Translations under genes and position numbers: made by a program
The notes under the pieces: model-generated
Told to the model about the DNA's origin: nothing
The model's database searches: none
What the model saw: the letters and a program-made list of their open reading frames with translations, nothing else
NCBI GenBank assembly: GCA_910580155.1
Contig: CAJTWX010000005.1
Span: forward strand, 1 to 14,395
Direction: 5' to 3'
Source: an uncultured Alphaproteobacteria bacterium
GTDB taxonomy: Bacteria; Pseudomonadota; Alphaproteobacteria; RF32; CAG-239
DNA length: 14,395 nucleotides
Shown: positions 14,212 through 14,395 of the stretch, one piece after another
Position numbering within the stretch: position 1 is the first letter of the stretch
Layout: each line of letters opens with the position of its first letter

Positions 14212-14395
14212 GAGATTGCCACGGCAACAAGTTGCCTCGCAATGACTATAAAAAAAGAGATTGCCACGGCAACAAGTTGCCTCGCAATGACTATAAAAAA
14301 AAGAGATTGCCACGGCAACAAGTTGCCTCGCAATGACTATAAAAAAAAGAGATTGCCACGGCAACAAGTTGCCTCGCAATGACTATAAAAAAAAG
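14212..14395 (+). repeat. Tandem array of four palindromic repeat units
   Basis: Units start at 14212, 14257, 14303 and 14349, with a period of 45-46 bases that varies only in the length of the trailing A-run. Each reads GAGATTGCCAC, then the stem GGCAAC with GTTGCC around AA, then TCGCAATGACTAT and 7-9 A. Apart from the A-tract I see no differences between units. The window ends one base into a possible fifth unit, so the true copy number is unknown. Confidence 0.95.

Noticed and set aside
14077..14379. 100-codon minus-strand open frame with a repeated RGNLLPWQS-type peptide
   Set aside because: The peptide repeat comes only from translating the 46-bp DNA array in one frame; the changing A-tract length shifts frame between units, so it is not a repeat protein.
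14212..14395. CRISPR array
   Set aside because: The units are contiguous with no unique spacers; what varies is only the length of an A-run. No cas gene is present.

Overview
The window reads as bacterial chromosome of moderate GC content, probably from an Alphaproteobacterium. The case rests on an rluB-like/rsmD gene pair, a tRNA-Glu with encoded CCA, sigma70-type promoters and dense dispersed palindromic repeats of the GCAATGAC / GTCATTGCGAGG type. The lineage is an inference; no rRNA or other phylogenetic marker was checked. Both ends fall in copies of the same palindromic repeat, so the window may be a contig that broke at repeats.

Positions 1-130 hold three repeat units. Positions 136-7099 hold four tightly packed plus-strand genes whose order and size profile (137, 154, 532 and 1453 aa) match the T7 internal-core/ejection block gp13-gp14-gp15-gp16. 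The first resembles the GNAT-like gp13, and the last is a giant protein with glycine-rich membrane-active-looking segments near the N-terminus and a zincin HExxH motif near the C-terminus. No other phage gene (capsid, portal, terminase, tail, integrase) lies inside the window, so this is either the right edge of a prophage or a leftover cassette. A hairpin with a T-run separates the third and fourth genes, and the giant gene starts with a low-complexity segment that looks like a captured repeat element.

Right after the giant gene a near-consensus promoter drives a membrane-anchored, acidic 238-aa protein of unknown role. Then come tRNA-Glu(UUC) with its own promoter and terminator, a 58-aa small membrane protein with its own terminator, and a minus-strand 182-aa protein whose promoter fixes the start codon.

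From 9428 to 11160 lies a probable operon: a TerB-like protein, an RluB-type pseudouridine synthase and the RsmD 16S rRNA methyltransferase. A composite inverted pair of palindromic repeats separates it from a convergent HAD-family phosphatase gene. Divergent from that gene is a homodimeric, zinc-binding glycyl-tRNA synthetase (the archaeal/eukaryotic/Gram-positive type, not the usual proteobacterial alpha2-beta2 form). After its terminator come more degenerate repeats, a 106-aa three-helix membrane protein, and a tandem array of at least four near-identical 45-46 bp palindromic repeats running off the end.

The right half is ordinary translation and RNA-modification housekeeping. The parts that deserve attention are the phage ejection cassette, with its zincin-bearing giant protein, and the repeat family, in which the outer arms are conserved while the central stem changes on both sides at once.
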